From assembly GCA_036384495.1 (NCBI GenBank), contig DASVMD010000036.1, positions 1-8,701 on the forward strand: a stretch of DNA of 8,701 bases, read 5' to 3'. This DNA comes from JAQGHB01 sp036384495. GTDB lineage: Bacteria > Patescibacteriota > Saccharimonadia > Saccharimonadales > UBA4665. The notes beneath the pieces are model-generated. The model did no database searches. It was not told the DNA's origin and worked only from the letters and a program-made list of their open reading frames with translations. This document shows positions 6,583 to 8,701 of the stretch, piece by piece. The position numbers and the translations under genes were made by a program. Every line of letters begins with the position of its first letter. Positions within the stretch are counted from its first letter, which is position 1.

Positions 6583-7320
6583 ATGAACGATGATATTGTC
6601 CGTCCACCGGCTCCCGCGCCGAGCCCCGGCCCCCAGCCAGCGCCTGGCCAAATGCCTACCGCTGCCACCGCTCCACCGAAGTTTGTCGAGCCGGTGGCGC
6701 CAAAAGCAGGTAGCGGTAGCGGCACACCGCTCAGCAATGATCATCCACCTGTCTGGAAAGAAATTTTATCTACAGTTGGCATTTTAGCGACGGCCTTGGC
6801 GGTAGCCCTCCTAATCGTTACTTTTGTTTTTCGCTCCTACCAGGTCGATGGCCCCAGCATGCAAAACACCCTCCAAAATGCCGACAAACTAATCATCTGG
6901 AAAGTGCCGCGAACTTGGGCCAGCATCACCCATCATCAGTACGTTCCAGCCCGCGGTAACATTATTGTCTTTACGCAGTCCGGCCTGAGCGAATTCGGCC
7001 AGCAGGATAAAAAACAGCTTATCAAACGTGTTATCGGCCTGCCAGGCGAGCGCGTGGTGGTTAGCGGTGGCGTCATTACTATATATAATAAGGAACATCC
7101 GGACGGTTTCCAGCCCGATAAAACCCTTGCCTACGGCAAAAATATACCTTCTACCTCTGGTAATATCAATCTGACACTTGGCAAAAACCAAATATTTGTC
7201 TGCGGCGACAACCGGCCCGATTCGCTCGATTCGCGTGCTTTCGGCCCCATCCAAACCAAGCAGGTCGTTGGTCAGCTTATTTTGCGCGTATTTCCGCTCA
7301 ACCAGGCCCAAAAATTCTAG
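6583..7320 (+). CDS. lepB: Signal peptidase I
   Basis: This membrane protease removes signal peptides from secreted proteins. A Pro/Ala-rich cytosolic tail (about 1-56) precedes a single membrane span (about 62-84). The S26 family boxes follow: catalytic Ser92 in QVDGPSMQNTL; catalytic Lys148 in QLIKRVIGLPGE; and box E, CGDNRPDSLDSRAFGPI (207-223). The Ser/Lys dyad is intact. The usual Pro two residues after the Met of box B (SMxPT) is Asn here. The 245-aa length and single anchor resemble Gram-positive enzymes. The frame is open back to an ATG at 6484, but that start would lie upstream of the -10 box and inside the LCP gene's 5' end. The ATG at 6583, 10 nt after the -10, is chosen. parB follows 23 nt downstream on the same strand. 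Confidence 0.95.
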   Translation: MNDDIVRPPAPAPSPGPQPAPGQMPTAATAPPKFVEPVAPKAGSGSGTPLSNDHPPVWKEILSTVGILATALAVALLIVTFVFRSYQVDGPSMQNTLQNADKLIIWKVPRTWASITHHQYVPARGNIIVFTQSGLSEFGQQDKKQLIKRVIGLPGERVVVSGGVITIYNKEHPDGFQPDKTLAYGKNIPSTSGNINLTLGKNQIFVCGDNRPDSLDSRAFGPIQTKQVVGQLILRVFPLNQAQKF

Positions 7321-7326
7321 CTATTA

Positions 7327-7335
7327 TGCTATAGT
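7327..7335 (+). promoter_or_regulatory. Extended -10 promoter of parB
   Basis: TGCTATAGT with hexamer TATAGT at 7330-7335 fills the 23-nt gap between lepB and parB. It ends 8 nt before the parB ATG, the same spacing as at prfA, predicting a start near 7342 and a leader of about 2 nt. No -35 box is visible. parB may also be read through from lepB, as no terminator separates them. Confidence 0.65.
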
Positions 7336-7343
7336 AAGGATAT

Positions 7344-8207
7344 ATGAGCCAGACAGCAAAACGAGGGCTGGGACGCGGTTTTGAGGCATTGCTTTCCTCT
7401 GACTTCGACAAAAATGCCCTACTAACCCCCGAGGATCGCATCGAGCAGGTGCCGCTGGCCGCGCTGCAGCCCAATCCGCAGCAGCCGCGCAAGCATTTCG
7501 ACAACGCAGCGCTCCATGAATTATCGATCTCCATTGAGCGGTATGGCGTGGTGCAACCGCTGGTTGTCACCCCTGTAAAAGACGGTAAATACACTTTGAT
7601 TGCCGGTGAACGCCGATGGCGGGCCGCGCAGCTGGCGGGCCTCAAAACCGTGCCAGTTATCACTCGCAGCTCTGAGGAGCTGGAGCAACTCGAGCTGGCG
7701 CTCATCGAAAACGTCCAGCGTGTCGATCTCAGCCCGCTGGAGCAAGCCGTTAGCATCGAGCGCCTGCACGAACAATTTTCTATGTCGTACGATCAAATCG
7801 CCAAGCGCCTCGGCAAAGCCAACTCCACGGTGAGCAATATTGCTCGTTTGCTGAATCTTCCAGACGCAGCCCGCGACGCGCTGGCCGCTGGCAAGATTGT
7901 TGAAGGCCACGCCCGCGCCATCCTCTCGCTCAAGGGCGACGAGGAGCGCCAAGCTTACTTGCTCAAAACCATCATCGAAAAAGAGTGGAACGTCCGCCAG
8001 GCCGAGCGCTTCGTGACCAGTGTCAAACAGGGCGTCAAAGAAACCAAAAAAGCCGCCGAACGCACCAGCACCGAAACTCCCGAAACCAAACGCTTGAGCA
8101 AGCGCCTCGGCACCCCCGTCAACATCCGCCGCATGGCCCACGGCGGCAAACTCGAAATCACCTTCGGCGATGACACCGAGCTGGAACGCATCCTGAGCTT
8201 GTTTTAA
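7344..8207 (+). CDS. parB: Chromosome partitioning protein ParB (CTP-dependent DNA clamp)
   Basis: ParB binds parS sites near the origin, spreads as a CTP-gated clamp and works with the ATPase ParA to separate sister chromosomes. Residues 5-17 (AKRGLGRGFEALL) are the basic ParA-stimulating N-terminal motif. The CTP-binding domain has NPQQPRKHF (44-52), YGVVQPLVV (67-75), the GERRWRAAQLAG box (88-99) and ENVQRVDLSPLEQA (122-135). A helix-turn-helix for parS recognition lies at about 147-172 (MSYDQIAKRLGKANSTVSNI). A Lys/Glu/Thr linker (about 228-250) leads to the C-terminal dimerisation domain, including VNIRRMAHGGKLEITF (259-274). The 287-aa length is typical. No parA and no parS are in the window. 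The stop overlaps the stop of the opposing unknown gene by 2 nt. Confidence 0.96.
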   Translation: MSQTAKRGLGRGFEALLSSDFDKNALLTPEDRIEQVPLAALQPNPQQPRKHFDNAALHELSISIERYGVVQPLVVTPVKDGKYTLIAGERRWRAAQLAGLKTVPVITRSSEELEQLELALIENVQRVDLSPLEQAVSIERLHEQFSMSYDQIAKRLGKANSTVSNIARLLNLPDAARDALAAGKIVEGHARAILSLKGDEERQAYLLKTIIEKEWNVRQAERFVTSVKQGVKETKKAAERTSTETPETKRLSKRLGTPVNIRRMAHGGKLEITFGDDTELERILSLF

Positions 8208-8692
8208 CTAAATAACCCTCTTCTTACAGATACAATATGCCTGTCGACCGGCATAACTAGAAGTTGCTGGCGCCGCTGGCTCATGGAGCGATCTTTGCCA
8301 TGTAATGTCCGGAAATAATTAAGAACACCGTCAAGATCAAGGCAAGCTGTACGTTTTACGCGATCATTCACCTCTCTTACGGGCATAAACGTTGAGGAGC
8401 CCGGTGGCATATACATCATAAACGGCCTTGTAACCGGCTTGCCATGATAGGCCGGGACACCAACCGCCGTGCCTGCCTGCAGTTTTTCCACCTCTCTCAT
8501 TGAAGACTGTATTTTTCTCTTATGCTGATCATTAGTCACTATCCCCAGAACATTCTGCATACGGAGAAACTCCCGTCGCCTATAGTCAGGCGAGCTCCAC
8601 TGTTCTATTGCCCGAGTATAGCGCTCATTCAGCTTGAGCATTGCCGTCCAGGTTGAATTTTGATCACCAAGCGGCATGCCAAGTATGCCCAT
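8204..8692 (-). CDS. Unknown basic protein, possibly continuing past the window edge
   Basis: I do not recognise this protein. The frame is open for 162 codons with no competing long frame in the 490-nt stretch after parB, and it ends 2 nt into the parB stop; both support a real gene. The ATG at 8692 is only the first Met seen. The three codons before it are open to the window edge, so the true start may lie outside. The product looks soluble and basic, with a likely helical first half (YTRAIEQW, RRREFLRMQNVLG, QSSMREVEKLQAG). A Pro/Met-rich middle (90-105) and an Arg-rich end (RRGLFS) follow. It uses eight AGA/AGG codons and several ATA codons, whereas neighbouring parB favours CGC. That suggests a poorly expressed or acquired gene. 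A DLDGVL stretch (119-124) recalls the HAD motif I but is too close to the C-terminus to count. Confidence 0.6.
   Translation of the reverse strand: MGILGMPLGDQNSTWTAMLKLNERYTRAIEQWSSPDYRRREFLRMQNVLGIVTNDQHKRKIQSSMREVEKLQAGTAVGVPAYHGKPVTRPFMMYMPPGSSTFMPVREVNDRVKRTACLDLDGVLNYFRTLHGKDRSMSQRRQQLLVMPVDRHIVSVRRGLFS
8236..8255. repeat. 20-bp near-perfect palindrome downstream of parB
   Basis: TATGCC (8236-8241) and GGCATA (8250-8255) are inverted repeats around the self-complementary GTCGAC (8243-8248), with a single mismatched pair (T8242/C8249). No T-run follows on either strand, so it is not an intrinsic terminator. It does not resemble the canonical parS (a CACGTG core). It lies inside the unknown - strand gene and could be chance or a protein-binding site. 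Confidence 0.35.
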
Positions 8693-8701
8693 AAATCTAA
8701 A

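Noticed and set aside
7521..8141. 206-codon open frame antisense to parB
   Set aside because: The parB frame is fully conserved by motif. The antisense product (repeats of GFGSFGAGAFGGFFGFF type) is a typical codon-bias shadow.
8319..8336. DLDGVL as a HAD-phosphatase motif I in the unknown gene
   Set aside because: It is only about 40 residues from the C-terminus, leaving no room for HAD motifs II-IV, so it is most likely coincidence.
1..8701. UGA recoded to glycine, as in Gracilibacteria or Absconditabacteria
   Set aside because: All long genes are full length under the standard bacterial code with no in-frame TGA, whereas recoded genomes use TGA often within genes.

Overview
The window looks like ordinary chromosome from a small-genome, monoderm-type bacterium. 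My best guess is the Candidate Phyla Radiation, most likely Candidatus Saccharibacteria. That guess is inference, from compact spacing, a zinc-free L31 with a long Ala/Lys tail, Gram-positive-style envelope genes (LCP family, membrane-anchored HtrA, signal peptidase I) and almost leaderless promoters. No phage, IS, tRNA, rRNA or CRISPR element is visible. All ten genes called here end in TAA or TAG, none in TGA. The long genes read through without in-frame TGA, so there is no sign of the UGA=Gly code known from some other CPR lineages.

Left part (1-2622, mostly + strand): rpmE (bL31) with its own promoter and a strong intrinsic terminator; a probable small unknown gene on the - strand; then prfA (release factor 1) followed 2 nt later by prmC, the methyltransferase that modifies the GGQ glutamine of release factors. 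The enzyme and its substrate are therefore made from one transcript. A 145-nt convergent gap (2623-2767) holds hairpins but no convincing terminator.

Middle part (2768-6496, - strand): a tight three-gene envelope operon read LytR-CpsA-Psr (LCP) protein, then an unrecognised multi-pass membrane protein, then an HtrA/DegP-type serine protease. The first pair overlap by 20 nt and the second pair are 2 nt apart. LCP enzymes attach glycopolymers to the cell wall, and HtrA handles damaged exported proteins.

Right part (6497-8701): lepB (signal peptidase I) is divergent from the LCP operon across an 86-nt double promoter. parB follows on the + strand with its own promoter and no parA beside it. An unknown - strand gene, open to the window edge, overlaps the parB stop tail to tail.

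A recurring regulatory pattern stands out. The five genes with a recognisable promoter have the -10 box only 8-15 nt before the start codon, which predicts leaders of 0-9 nt and no room for a Shine-Dalgarno site. Genes inside the operon (htrA), and the small unknown gene, instead show a Shine-Dalgarno-like motif. I found no clearly novel multi-gene system. The most interesting items are the leaderless promoters, the NLPY variant of PrmC, the uncharacterised membrane protein between LCP and HtrA, and the two unknown - strand genes with different codon use.
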